NCBI GenBank assembly: GCA_963700185.1
Contig: CAVOWP010000022.1
Location: 62,001-126,000 of the forward strand
Length of the DNA: 64,000 bases
Reading direction: 5' to 3'
From: AP-15 sp963700185
GTDB taxonomy: Bacteria; Pseudomonadota; Alphaproteobacteria; ATCC43930; CGMCC-115725
Of the stretch, positions 1-8,402 are shown piece after piece. The position numbers and the translations under genes are program-made. The notes below the pieces were generated by a model. That model did not search any database and was not told the origin of the DNA. It was given only the letters and a program-made list of their open reading frames with translations. Positions within the stretch are counted from its first letter, which is position 1; every line of letters begins with the position of its first letter.

Positions 1-308
1 TTGCGGATCTGGAACGAGGCGCCCATCAGGTCCTCGACGAAATCCACCTCGGCGCCGTTCAACAGGCCCAGCGAGACCTCGTCGATGACGACGCCGACCC
101 CGTCTTGCTCAAACACGAAATCATCGTCGTTGCGCTGGTCGTCGAACGAAAGCCCGTACTGAAACCCGGAGCAGCCGCCGCCCGAGACGGCGATCCGCAG
201 AAATGCGCTCTCCGCGTCTTCCTTGGTCTTCAACGTCGCGATCCGACGGGCGGCGCTTTCAGTCAGGACGATCCGTCGCTCCTCGGTTTCGCTCGCGGCT
301 TCGGCCAT
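1..308 (-). CDS. erpA: Iron-sulfur cluster insertion protein ErpA/IscA type (3' end beyond window)
   Basis: A-type Fe-S carrier that passes clusters to apoproteins in the cytosol. The reading frame starts at the ATG at 308 and runs off the window edge after about 102 residues, so the C-terminal Cys-Gly-Cys motif is not visible. The first family cysteine is present in SGGGCSGFQYG, about 47 residues in, and the ErpA signature LLNGAEVDFVEDLMGASF lies near the edge. Families of this type are about 110-120 residues, so only a short tail is missing. It is divergent from the transketolase-like gene at 430. ErpA rather than IscA is inferred from the signature. Confidence 0.9.
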   Translation of the reverse strand, partial: MAEAASETEERRIVLTESAARRIATLKTKEDAESAFLRIAVSGGGCSGFQYGLSFDDQRNDDDFVFEQDGVGVVIDEVSLGLLNGAEVDFVEDLMGASFQIR

Positions 309-429
309 GCTATCGATGCTCCCACTCCCCCGCTTTCGGACCATATGTAAGCACGGGCGCCACGTCGGTCAAATGCCAGAATTTCAAGCGAGAATCGGCT
401 AAGCTGCCACCGGGGAGCAGGAGACGGAA

Positions 430-2790
430 ATGCCGCAGGTCCTGGAAGGCGCGGTCGGCGTAGAGGAAGAAGAAGCGCCGCGGGACAAGATCGCCTGCCT
501 GACGGCGCTCGAGCGCAAGGTGCTGTGGCTGTCGACCTGGATGATCCACAACGCCAACCACCTTCGCCCGAACCGGGACGGGTTGAAGGTCGGCGGCCAT
601 CAGGCGTCGAGCGCCTCGCTGGCGACCCTGATGACCGCACTCTATTTCGACGTGCTGCGGCGGCAGGACCGCGTCGCGGTCAAGCCGCACGCCTCCCCGG
701 TCTTCCACGCCATCCAGTACCTGCTCGGGCATCAGAGCCGCGAGAAGCTCGAGCGGTTTCGTGCCTTTGGGGGCGCGCAATCCTACCCGTCGCGCACCAA
801 GGACGGCGAAACCGTCGACTTCTCGACCGGCTCGGTCGGGCTCGGCGTCGGCATGACGTTGTTCGCCTCGATGGCGCAGGATTATTTGCGGCTCAAACAG
901 CTGGTGCCGACCGACGCACCGCCCGGCCGGATGATCGCACTCGCCGGCGACGCCGAGCTCGACGAGGGCAACATTTTCGAGGCCCTGCTCGAGGGCTGGA
1001 AGCACGATGTCCGCAATCTCTGGTGGGTCATCGACTACAACCGCCAGAGCCTCGACGCGGTCGTGTCGGATCGGCTGTTCGGCCGCATCGATGCGATGTT
1101 CGAGATGATGGGCTGGCGCGTCGTGACCCTGAAATACGGCCGCCTCCTTGAAGCGGCCTTCGCCCGGCCGGACGGCCATCATCTGCGCGAGTGGATCGAC
1201 GCCTGCCCCAATTCGCTCTATTCCGCGCTGGTCTACAAGGGCGGCGAGGGCTGGCGCGAGCATCTGCACCGCGACCTCAACCGCTATCCCGGCATCCGGG
1301 CGATCCTCGACGACCACGACGATACGGCCTTGCAGCGGCTGATGACCAACCTCGCCGGCCACGACATGGAAGCGGTTCTCGACGCCTTTCACGGCGTCGG
1401 CGACGATCGGCCGACCTGCTTCATCGCTTATACGATCAAGGGCTACGGTCTGCCCTTCGCCGGACACAAGGACAACCACGCCGGTTTGATGAACCTCGAC
1501 CAGATGGCGTCCTTCCGGCGCAATATGGCGGTGGCGGAGGGGGCCGAGTGGGACCTGTTCGCCGGGCTCGACGTGCCGCCGGGGCGGCTCTCGGCGTTCC
1601 TTGCGGCGGCGCCGCTCGCCGGGTCCGCCCGGCGCTGGCACGATGCGCCGCGAATTGCGGTGCCGCCCAGCTTCCCCACCCCGCGCGGCACGACGCTCTC
1701 GACGCAGGAAGCCTTCGGCAGGATCCTCGGCGATATCGCCGCCGCCGGCGGGCCGCTCGCCGAACGCGTCGTGACGACCTCGCCCGACGTCACGGTGTCG
1801 ACCAACCTCGGACCGTGGGTCAACCGCCGCGGGATCTTCGATCGCGCCGAGCGCGCCGACACTTTTCGCGACGAAAAGGTCGTTTCGGCGCAGCGTTGGG
1901 CGATGTCGCCGAAGGGTCAGCACATCGAGCTCGGCATCGCCGAGAGCAATCTTTTTCTGCAGCTCGCTGCACTCGGTCTCGCCGGTCCGCTGTTCGGCAC
2001 GCGGCTCCTGCCGATCGGCACCCTCTACGACCCGTTCATCAAGCGCGGCCTCGATGTACTGAACTACGCCTGCTACCAGGACGCCCGCTTCATCCTGGTG
2101 GCGACCCCGTCCGGCATCACCCTGGCGCCCGAAGGCGGCGCCCACCAGTCGATCGGCGAGCCGCTGATCGGGCTCGCCCAGCCCGGGCTCGTCAGCTTCG
2201 AGCCGGCCTACGCCGACGAGCTGGCCGTGCTGCTGCGGTGGGCATTCGAAGAGATCCAACAGAAAGACGGCGAGTCGGTCTATTTCCGGCTGTCGACGCG
2301 TCCGGTCGAGCAACCGCCGCGGAAGATGGCGGCCGACCTCGAGGAGGCGATCATCGCCGGCGCCTATTGGCTGCGCGAGCCGGCAGAGGGGGCGGAACTC
2401 GCGATCGCTTATTGCGGCGCAGTCGCCCCTGAAGCGCTCGCCGCCCACCAGGAGCTGGCCGAAGACATCCCCGCGGCAGGACTGCTCGCGATCACCTCGC
2501 CCGACCGGCTGCACCGCGACTGGCGGGCCGCGCGCACCGCCGGCGAGATCAGCGTCGCCGAGCGGCTGCTGGCGCGGCTGCGCCCCGGCGCCGCGCTGGT
2601 CACAGTGGGCGATCTGCACCCGGCGACCCTGTCGTGGCTCGGCGCGGTTGCCGGCAACCGCATCGTGCCGATGGGGGTCGACCGCTTTGGCCAATCCGGT
2701 GATATCCCGGACCTTTACGAGGCCTACCACATCGACACCGGCGCGATCCTAGACGCCGCCGCCCGCGCCTGCCTGCTTGCGCTGCGCTGA
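430..2790 (+). CDS. AceE-like ThDP-dependent transketolase / pyruvate dehydrogenase E1-type protein
   Basis: A 786-residue thiamine-diphosphate enzyme related to the homodimeric pyruvate dehydrogenase E1 (AceE) but about 100 residues shorter. The N-terminal third carries DGLKVGGHQASSASL (substrate/cofactor channel) and the ThDP/Mg motif GDAELDEGN near residue 178. TIKGYGLPFAGHKDNHAG follows around residue 340. The second half holds the pyrimidine-binding domain (ELGIAESNLFLQ). The start ATG follows a GGGAGCAGGAG stretch. It stands alone, divergent from erpA and convergent with the DUF5681 gene. Whether it decarboxylates pyruvate, another 2-oxoacid or a ketose phosphate cannot be told from sequence, and no E2/E3 genes are nearby. 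Confidence 0.85.
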   Translation: MPQVLEGAVGVEEEEAPRDKIACLTALERKVLWLSTWMIHNANHLRPNRDGLKVGGHQASSASLATLMTALYFDVLRRQDRVAVKPHASPVFHAIQYLLGHQSREKLERFRAFGGAQSYPSRTKDGETVDFSTGSVGLGVGMTLFASMAQDYLRLKQLVPTDAPPGRMIALAGDAELDEGNIFEALLEGWKHDVRNLWWVIDYNRQSLDAVVSDRLFGRIDAMFEMMGWRVVTLKYGRLLEAAFARPDGHHLREWIDACPNSLYSALVYKGGEGWREHLHRDLNRYPGIRAILDDHDDTALQRLMTNLAGHDMEAVLDAFHGVGDDRPTCFIAYTIKGYGLPFAGHKDNHAGLMNLDQMASFRRNMAVAEGAEWDLFAGLDVPPGRLSAFLAAAPLAGSARRWHDAPRIAVPPSFPTPRGTTLSTQEAFGRILGDIAAAGGPLAERVVTTSPDVTVSTNLGPWVNRRGIFDRAERADTFRDEKVVSAQRWAMSPKGQHIELGIAESNLFLQLAALGLAGPLFGTRLLPIGTLYDPFIKRGLDVLNYACYQDARFILVATPSGITLAPEGGAHQSIGEPLIGLAQPGLVSFEPAYADELAVLLRWAFEEIQQKDGESVYFRLSTRPVEQPPRKMAADLEEAIIAGAYWLREPAEGAELAIAYCGAVAPEALAAHQELAEDIPAAGLLAITSPDRLHRDWRAARTAGEISVAERLLARLRPGAALVTVGDLHPATLSWLGAVAGNRIVPMGVDRFGQSGDIPDLYEAYHIDTGAILDAAARACLLALR

Positions 2791-2863
2791 CCTGCAACCA
2801 AACCTTGCATCGCCGATTGCTCATTGCTGCTGCACCTGCAGCAAATCTGCAGCAAACCCTCCC

Positions 2864-3364
2864 CTAAAAGTTGAACCGCATCCCCGGCCCGGCGCTCGCC
2901 TCGGCCTTCGCCCGGCTGGCGAAGCTGTCCTCGCAGAGCTGCAGTCGCCGGTCGAAATCGCTCGTCTCGATCGCCCGGACAAAGGTGTCGACGACCGCCG
3001 CAATCGTGGCGGCTTCACCGGGCGTGATCGCACCATTGGCCAGCGCCGAGGTAACCGCCTTCATCGCGGCGGCGATATCGGCGGCGCTCTCGATCGGCGG
3101 CAGCGCGAAATTGACGGTGCGTTCGCGGCAGGCCGGCAGAATCCGCTCGAGACAGAGCCGCATCGCGGTCGGATCGCCGACCAGCGCGAGCTCGACGGCC
3201 TTGCGCGTCAAAGCCTCCGACTCGCCCGCGAGCAGCGCCGCGGCCGCCGCGGTCGTCTTGTTGCAAGAACCCGTCCGACGGCCGCCCGGATTACCCGACC
3301 GCCCCTTCTCGAACGGCCGCCCGCGCACCCGCCCCGGCGGTTTTGGTGAAGTCCCATCAGCCAT
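2864..3364 (-). CDS. DUF5681-domain protein
   Basis: A 166-residue protein whose N-terminus has the hallmark of DUF5681: a basic GRPFEKGRSGNPGG segment at residues 15-28 followed by an alpha-helical body rich in Ala and Glu. An in-frame extension upstream exists, but the ATG at 3364 has a perfect AGGAGGT ribosome site just before it, so I use it. The family is common on mobile and phage-associated segments of alphaproteobacteria. Its function is unknown (a packaging or small-terminase-like role has been guessed for relatives). It sits at the edge of an AT-richer stretch, 3.4-4.6 kb. Confidence 0.75.
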   Translation of the reverse strand: MADGTSPKPPGRVRGRPFEKGRSGNPGGRRTGSCNKTTAAAAALLAGESEALTRKAVELALVGDPTAMRLCLERILPACRERTVNFALPPIESAADIAAAMKAVTSALANGAITPGEAATIAAVVDTFVRAIETSDFDRRLQLCEDSFASRAKAEASAGPGMRFNF

Positions 3365-3550
3365 CGCTACCTCCTGGTGCCGATCCGCTGCCGGCGACGA
3401 AGGATAATGCGATGCTAAAGAGGCAATTTTATGGTCGAATAACGCAACGAACCTAAACCGGGAACGTCTGACAATGGTCAGGTGTTTGTCACTGACTAAG
3501 ATGGTTAACCCTATAAGGGATCGCTGCTCGCTCAACACACGCAGCGCGAG

Positions 3551-3567
3551 TTACGGTGAGACCGTAA
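3551..3567. repeat. Perfect inverted repeat (7-bp arms, 3-nt loop)
   Basis: TTACGGT-GAG-ACCGTAA lies in the AT-rich gap between the divergent DUF5681 and SAM-fold genes. It could form a small hairpin or be a dimeric operator. No T-run follows on either strand. Confidence 0.4.
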
Positions 3568-3593
3568 TTAATTCAAAAAGGACTGTGAATATT

Positions 3594-3623
3594 AGGCGAT
3601 CTCGATAATTTCGGTCGCCTTTT
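3594..3623 (+). terminator. Possible weak rho-independent terminator
   Basis: AGGCGA and TCGCCT arms, 15 nt apart, are followed by TTTT. The stem is only 6 bp and no gene ends immediately upstream on the plus strand, so this is tentative. It might instead attenuate transcription entering the 3725 gene. Confidence 0.3.
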
Positions 3624-3724
3624 AATACACCTAATTATAGTCGGCAAACCGGAATAAAGAGAATTGCCCGGAGTCTAATGCAAAAGAGGGCCGTACCGGG
3701 CCCGAGCGAAAGGGAGGACGCTCT

Positions 3725-4546
3725 ATGAAGCCATTCGCATCGGCTTTCATCGCTCTTGCGAGCCGGATCAACCAGTCCGGGCGCCGCCACCAACCGCCAC
3801 CTAGGGATTTGGACGAGTTGGACGAAACCTGGCGAGCCATGTTACGGGACTCCGAAAGACAGTTTATCTATGGCACCACGTTGCTTTCGCGGGTTCGTGC
3901 CGAGCACCTTCTCTACATCAGCTTCCTCGTCCGCAGAGCCATGCAAGGAGTTGCTGTTCCCGATGAGCCGCACTTTGACGAAATAGCGAGCCCCCATTTC
4001 CTCTCGCTCATTGGCGATTGCCGTTTTTACCTCGAGTATGGAAGCGGAGGCAGTACCGTTTTAGCCGCGGCGCTGAACAAACCCTTTGTCTCCGTCGATA
4101 CCGATCGGCTCTTTCTCGAATCCGTCCGTGGGAAGATCGGCGCTCTAACCTCTGCGCAGCGGTTGCTTCATGCCGATATCGGCCTAATAGGCCCTTGGGG
4201 CATACCGTTCCCAGCAGGGAAACCATCTCCTCGAAGATTGAACAAGTGGAAAGCGTACCCTCAAACGCCTTGGCCGTTTATTAGCCAAGACAATACTCCC
4301 AATCTTATTCTCATTGACGGTCGATTCCGTGTGGCCACGGCGCTTACATGCTGCATGCATCTGAGCGCGCGGAGCGAAGTGGAAATCCTCATCGATGATT
4401 ATGTAGACCGCCCGTCTTATCATGTCATCGAACGACACGCCAAGCTCGTCCGGGTGCTGGGCCGGATGGCTGTTTTTCATCCTTCACGTGGTGATCAGAG
4501 CGCATTGCATGAAGCAATCAACCAGTATTCCGCAGATTGGCTCTAA
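3725..4546 (+). CDS. Hypothetical protein with SAM-methyltransferase-like fold
   Basis: A 273-residue protein. Residues about 99-110 (FYLEYGSGGSTV) look like the glycine-rich motif I of class I SAM-dependent methyltransferases, and VSVDTDRLF about 20 residues later fits motif II with its acidic residue. ILIDGRFRVATAL and EILIDDYVDRPSYH resemble proteins annotated as FkbM- or capsule-linked hypothetical methyltransferases. The start follows AAGGGAGG (3711-3718). Base composition is clearly AT-richer than neighbours and the gene is isolated, which suggests horizontal acquisition. Substrate unknown; catalytic activity is inferred only from the fold-like motif. Confidence 0.65.
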   Translation: MKPFASAFIALASRINQSGRRHQPPPRDLDELDETWRAMLRDSERQFIYGTTLLSRVRAEHLLYISFLVRRAMQGVAVPDEPHFDEIASPHFLSLIGDCRFYLEYGSGGSTVLAAALNKPFVSVDTDRLFLESVRGKIGALTSAQRLLHADIGLIGPWGIPFPAGKPSPRRLNKWKAYPQTPWPFISQDNTPNLILIDGRFRVATALTCCMHLSARSEVEILIDDYVDRPSYHVIERHAKLVRVLGRMAVFHPSRGDQSALHEAINQYSADWL

Positions 4547-4753
4547 TGCATGTCGTTTATACGAGCCGAGCGGGCTGGCGCCCGCTCGGGAAATACACCC
4601 GGTGCCGTTTCGGGCGCGCTGCCTCGGGCGCGATCGAGCGCTGCGCTACGCAAAGGCTCCGCGCCCGCCCCGACGCCGATGAAATTTGTAAACGGCAGAC
4701 CGGTGCAGCACTCGGCATTGCGAACCGGCATCCCGGCGCCCGGCTACGATGCG

Positions 4754-5650
4754 CTAATTCGAGCCCGGGATCGTGCCTTTTGGCAGGCTTTCGCAATAGC
4801 GCGCGATCTCGCCGGGCGTGGTGATCCATAGGCGATCACGGTGGCGGACGATGTGGCGGATTGCGTCGCGGAAAGCGCGCAGACGAAATGGCTGGCCGAT
4901 GATGAAGGGGTGCACCGAGACCGCGAAGACCAGTGCGTATTTGCGGGACTGCTCCATCATCTCGTCGAACTGGTCGATCACCATCTCGGCGAATTGCCGC
5001 CCGGTGTGGCGCCGGTAAACCAGCGCTGGCGAGTCATTGATCTCGAGTGGGTAGGGCACCGACAGGATCGGCCCGGCGCGGGTCCGCATCCAGATCGGCT
5101 GGTCGTCCATCGCCCAATCCATCACGTAGCGGTAGCCGGCTTCTTTCAACAGATCCAACGTCACGCCGCTCTGCGCGATGTAGGGGCCGAGCCAGCCTTC
5201 CGGCCGCCGGCCGGAAAGACGGGTCAAGACCTCGGTGCATTCGGCGATCAGCCGCGCCTCGTCCTCCTCCCACAACACGTCCTGACGCTCGGAATTCGTC
5301 CTGCCGTGGCCGACATACTCGTCGCCGCGCCCGTTCAGCCGCTCGACGATTTCGGGGCAGTGTTCGAGCACGGCCGAATTGACATTGTGCGCTCCGGGTA
5401 GCGCGAACTCGTCGAGCAGGTCGAAGTAATACCAGAGACCGACCCGGTTGCCGTAATCGCGCCACGCGTAATTGCGCTGGCTCTGCGCCGCCGCTGCGCC
5501 GGTCGAGTCGCTGCCGAGCCCGTCGCCAAAGGCGAAATACTCGATGTTGTTGTTGAAGATGACGGCCAGCCTTGCGCCGCCCGGCCACTCGTATTGCGGC
5601 CGCCGGTGGATCGGGACGTAGTCGTAGCGGTCGTGGGCGGGAAGCTTCAT
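4754..5650 (-). CDS. Polysaccharide deacetylase family protein (PuuE/allantoinase-like)
   Basis: A 298-residue NodB-like deacetylase of the family that includes cofactor-independent allantoinase PuuE. The N-terminal region WPGGARLAVIFNNNIEYF and the central block GHGRTNSERQ are typical of that branch, as are EGWLGPYIAQSGVTLDLL, DWAMDDQPIWM and a late VSVHPFIIGQP containing the conserved His. It is the last gene of a leftward cluster with enoyl-CoA hydratase and CoA-transferase genes, separated from the hydratase gene by a palindromic repeat. The context suggests action on a small C-N substrate rather than on a polysaccharide, but the real substrate is unknown. Confidence 0.8.
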   Translation of the reverse strand: MKLPAHDRYDYVPIHRRPQYEWPGGARLAVIFNNNIEYFAFGDGLGSDSTGAAAAQSQRNYAWRDYGNRVGLWYYFDLLDEFALPGAHNVNSAVLEHCPEIVERLNGRGDEYVGHGRTNSERQDVLWEEDEARLIAECTEVLTRLSGRRPEGWLGPYIAQSGVTLDLLKEAGYRYVMDWAMDDQPIWMRTRAGPILSVPYPLEINDSPALVYRRHTGRQFAEMVIDQFDEMMEQSRKYALVFAVSVHPFIIGQPFRLRAFRDAIRHIVRHRDRLWITTPGEIARYCESLPKGTIPGSN

Positions 5651-5653
5651 TGC

Positions 5654-5748
5654 CCCCTCACCCTAGCCCTCGCCCCGCTTGCCCCCACCCTTCCCTCCCC
5701 CGCAAGCGGGGGAGGGTTAGGGTGGGGGGAGAGGGTCGGGGTGAGGGG
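5654..5748. repeat. Nested palindromic intergenic repeat (copy 1)
   Basis: About 95 bp of almost pure C-rich then G-rich sequence. The outer arms (CCCCTCACCCTAG...GGGGTGAGGGG) enclose an inner near-perfect hairpin whose tip is CCCCCGCAAGCGGGGG. It fills the whole gap between the deacetylase and enoyl-CoA hydratase genes. Related elements occur at 37796-37858 and 52934-52973. Such REP-like palindromes are common in alphaproteobacterial intergenic DNA and may act as mRNA stabilisers or terminators. Confidence 0.8.
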
Positions 5749-5749
5749 A

Positions 5750-6550
5750 TCATCGTCCCTGGAACGCCGGCTTGCGCTTTTCCATGAAGGCGGTGCGGCC
5801 TTCGGCGTAGTCCTGGCTGGCGAAGCATTCATCGACCAAACGCTTGCACAGCGCCAAGTCGCGAGCCGACTCGTCCTTGAGCGCCTCGCGGATCGCGACC
5901 TTGGCCGCGCGCACGGTCAGCGGCGCGTTGGCGGCGATCATCGCGCAATAATTGTCGACGTAAGCCTCCAGCTCGCCGTCCGGGACGAGCTGGTTGATGA
6001 GGCCCATGCGCAACGCCTCTTCGGCGGTAAACTGGCGCGCGGTATAGAAGATCTCGCGGGCATAGGCCGGGCCGACCAGGTCGATCAGCTTCTTGATGCC
6101 GTCATAGGCGTAGCCGAGACCGAGCTTGGCCGCCGGAATGCCGAATTTCGAGCCCTCGGCGGCGATGCGCATATCACAAGCGAGTGCGGTGCCGACACCG
6201 CCGCCGATGCAGTAGCCGCGGATCATCGCGATGGTCGGCTTCAGGGTTTCCTGCAGGCGCATCCGCGCGCCTTCGGAAATCTTCGAATAGGCGGCGGCCG
6301 CTTCTTCGGAGGCCCGGCGTTCCTTGAATTCGGAAATGTCGGCGCCCGAGACAAAGGCGCGCCCGCCGGCGCCGCTGACGACGATGACCCGGATCGCGTC
6401 GTCGCGCTCGAAATCGTCGATGATGCGAGTAACGGCTTCCCACATTTCGAGGGAGACCGCATTGTGCCGCGCCGGGTTGTTGAAGATCAGGCGGCCAATG
6501 CCGTCCGCCTTCTCGGCGATCATTTTGCTGGTGATCGGTTGGTCGAGCAT
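5750..6550 (-). CDS. Enoyl-CoA hydratase/isomerase family protein
   Basis: A 266-residue crotonase-fold enzyme. The oxyanion-hole segments are visible as RAFVSGADISEF (about residues 65-76) and IRGYCIGGGVGTALACD (about 105-121). The C-terminal part FMEKRKPAF is the usual crotonase ending. The ATG at 6550 has an AAGGAG ribosome site in the 11-bp gap after the CoA-transferase stop, so the two genes are co-transcribed. Glu residues used for hydration are not both obvious (after GIPAAKLGLGY the position is not the classic Glu), so the reaction could be hydration, isomerisation or C-C cleavage of the acyl-CoA made by its neighbour. Confidence 0.88.
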   Translation of the reverse strand: MLDQPITSKMIAEKADGIGRLIFNNPARHNAVSLEMWEAVTRIIDDFERDDAIRVIVVSGAGGRAFVSGADISEFKERRASEEAAAAYSKISEGARMRLQETLKPTIAMIRGYCIGGGVGTALACDMRIAAEGSKFGIPAAKLGLGYAYDGIKKLIDLVGPAYAREIFYTARQFTAEEALRMGLINQLVPDGELEAYVDNYCAMIAANAPLTVRAAKVAIREALKDESARDLALCKRLVDECFASQDYAEGRTAFMEKRKPAFQGR

Positions 6551-6561
6551 GGTTTTGCTCC

Positions 6562-7749
6562 TTAAACGACTTCGCGGGCGCGCAGCTCGGCGATCGCCGC
6601 GTCGTTGTAGCCGAGGTCGCGCAATACCTCCTCGGTATGCTGGCCGAGATCGGGGGTCGGGCGCAGCTTTTCCGGCTCCGGCGTGCGGGTCATGTTGATC
6701 GCCTGGCCCACCACTTTGATGGCCCCGAGCTTCGGGTGATCCGCCGGACGCGCCATTTCGAGGTGCTGGACCTGCGGGTCGGCAAAGGTCTGGTCGATCG
6801 TATTGATCGGGCCGCACGGGACGCCGACCTCGTTCATCAATTCGACCCAATAGGCGGCCGGACGCTTTTTGGTGATCTCGCCGATCCGCTCGTTGAGCGC
6901 CTTGCGGTTCTTCGAGCGTTGCGGGCCCGTCGCGTAATCGGGATCGCCGAGCAATGCCATTGCATCGGCCGCCTCGCAGAAGCGGCGGAACATGTGGTCG
7001 CCCGACGCGGCGATGTTGATCTGCCCGTCCGAGGTCGGAAAGACGCCGGTCGGAATGCCGGTCGGGTGGTCGTTGCCGGCCTGCTTCGCGACCTCGCCGG
7101 CGATCAGCCAGCGCGAAGCCTGGAAATCGAGCATGAAGATCTGCGCTTCGAGCAATGAGGTGTGGACCCATTGCCCGACCCCGCTCGTCTCGCGCTCGAT
7201 CAATGCCATCATCATCGCCTGCGCGAGCAGAAGCCCGGCGCACAGATCGTCGATCGGAATGCCGACCCGCACCGGGCCCTGACCCGGCAACCCGGTAATC
7301 GACATCAGTCCGCCCATGCCCTGGGCGATCTGGTCGACACCGGGCCGCTTCGCATAAGGCCCGCTCTGGCCGAACCCGGAAATGCTGCCGTAGACGATGC
7401 GCGGGTTGACCTTCTTCACCGACTCGTAATCGACGCCGAGCCGGTACTTCACCTCCGAGCGGAAATTCTCGACGATGACGTCGGCCTTCTCCGCCAGCTT
7501 GAAGAAGATCGCCTTGCCTTCCTCGGTCTTCAGGTTGAGGGTCAGGCTGCGCTTGTTGCGATGCAGGTTCTGGAAATCGAAGCCGTCGCGCCGCGAGCCG
7601 GTGACATCGCCCCTGGCCTCGCCCGGCTGCTCGATCTTGATCACATTGGCGCCCCAATCGGCGAACTGGCGAACCGCCGTCGGCCCGGCCCGGGCATGAC
7701 ACAGATCGAGAACGGTGTAGCGGGCGAGGGGCAGCGATCCGATGCTCAC
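6562..7749 (-). CDS. Class III CoA-transferase (CaiB/BaiF family)
   Basis: A 395-residue family III CoA-transferase. It opens with LARYTVLDLCHARAGP, then ADWGANVIKIEQPGEARGD (catalytic region preceding the DGFDFQNLHRNKRSL block), DVIVENFR, and GYGSISGFGQSGPY-like sequence further on. The active-site Asp is expected in the GPGVDQIAQGMGG-like stretch here reading RPGVDQIAQGMGGL. The GTG at 7749 preceded by AGGAAC is chosen; the open frame continues upstream without homology. It probably activates a carboxylic acid for the enoyl-CoA hydratase encoded next. CoA donor and acceptor cannot be named. Confidence 0.88.
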   Translation of the reverse strand: MSIGSLPLARYTVLDLCHARAGPTAVRQFADWGANVIKIEQPGEARGDVTGSRRDGFDFQNLHRNKRSLTLNLKTEEGKAIFFKLAEKADVIVENFRSEVKYRLGVDYESVKKVNPRIVYGSISGFGQSGPYAKRPGVDQIAQGMGGLMSITGLPGQGPVRVGIPIDDLCAGLLLAQAMMMALIERETSGVGQWVHTSLLEAQIFMLDFQASRWLIAGEVAKQAGNDHPTGIPTGVFPTSDGQINIAASGDHMFRRFCEAADAMALLGDPDYATGPQRSKNRKALNERIGEITKKRPAAYWVELMNEVGVPCGPINTIDQTFADPQVQHLEMARPADHPKLGAIKVVGQAINMTRTPEPEKLRPTPDLGQHTEEVLRDLGYNDAAIAELRAREVV

Positions 7750-7814
7750 AACGAGGTTCCTTTGGTCTTGGGTGGAATCGATTGCCGAACTTACACCCGC
7801 CGCGCGCGGCAGCG

Positions 7815-8402
7815 TCAAGGTTCCGCGCCCGTCAGGCGGCGGAAACGGTTCTTGAGCAGGACGCCGTCGCGGGGCGGCAGGACGCGCGGGGGCTCGTCGG
7901 CACGGATCGCGACGCATGCGAACAGGCCGACTGCCGAATGGTGGATCTTGGCGGCAAACTCGCGCAACCCGAGTTCGTCGGTGATGTCGAAAGCCTCCTC
8001 GAAGCCGCAGGCCCGGGCGATCCCGGCCAGCGACACGCCATCCCCGGTATGACTGGCCTGCATCCCCGTCTCGCCGTAGTGGCCGTTATCGAAGACCGCA
8101 ATCGCCAGGTTCGGCGGCCGTTGCACGCCGATGGTTGCGAGCGAGCCGAGCCCCATCAGCATCTCGCCGTCGCCGGTGACGACAAGGACGCGGCGGTCGG
8201 GCTGCGCAATGGCCAGCCCTAGCCCGACCATCGCCGCCGCACCCATTGCGCCCCACAGATAGAAATTGCGATCGTCGTCGGCGACCGAAGCGGCATCCCA
8301 GGTCGTCGAGCCGAGCCCGGTGACGAGCAGCAGATCGCCGCGCCTTTCGAGCAAGGTGCGGATCACAACGCGGCGGTCGAGACGCGGATCGTTCGAGATC
8401 AT
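7815..8402 (-). CDS. ThDP-dependent decarboxylase, beta (cofactor-binding) subunit; sulfopyruvate/phosphonopyruvate decarboxylase-like
   Basis: 195 residues corresponding to the C-terminal ThDP/Mg-binding half of ThDP decarboxylases. The cofactor motif begins VVTGDGEMLMGLGSLA and closes with IAVFDNGHYGETG. The protein resembles ComE (sulfopyruvate decarboxylase beta) and the C-terminal half of phosphonopyruvate decarboxylase. Its ATG overlaps the stop of the alpha subunit gene in an ATGA arrangement (8399-8402), which points to coupled translation and a 1:1 complex. The acid substrate is unknown: no phosphonate or sulfonate genes accompany it, so a carboxylic 2-oxoacid is just as possible. 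Confidence 0.85.
   Translation of the reverse strand: MISNDPRLDRRVVIRTLLERRGDLLLVTGLGSTTWDAASVADDDRNFYLWGAMGAAAMVGLGLAIAQPDRRVLVVTGDGEMLMGLGSLATIGVQRPPNLAIAVFDNGHYGETGMQASHTGDGVSLAGIARACGFEEAFDITDELGLREFAAKIHHSAVGLFACVAIRADEPPRVLPPRDGVLLKNRFRRLTGAEP

Noticed and set aside
310..2730. 806-codon open frame on the minus strand
   Set aside because: It is antisense to the transketolase-like gene, has no family-like motifs, and is explained by high GC in the third codon position.
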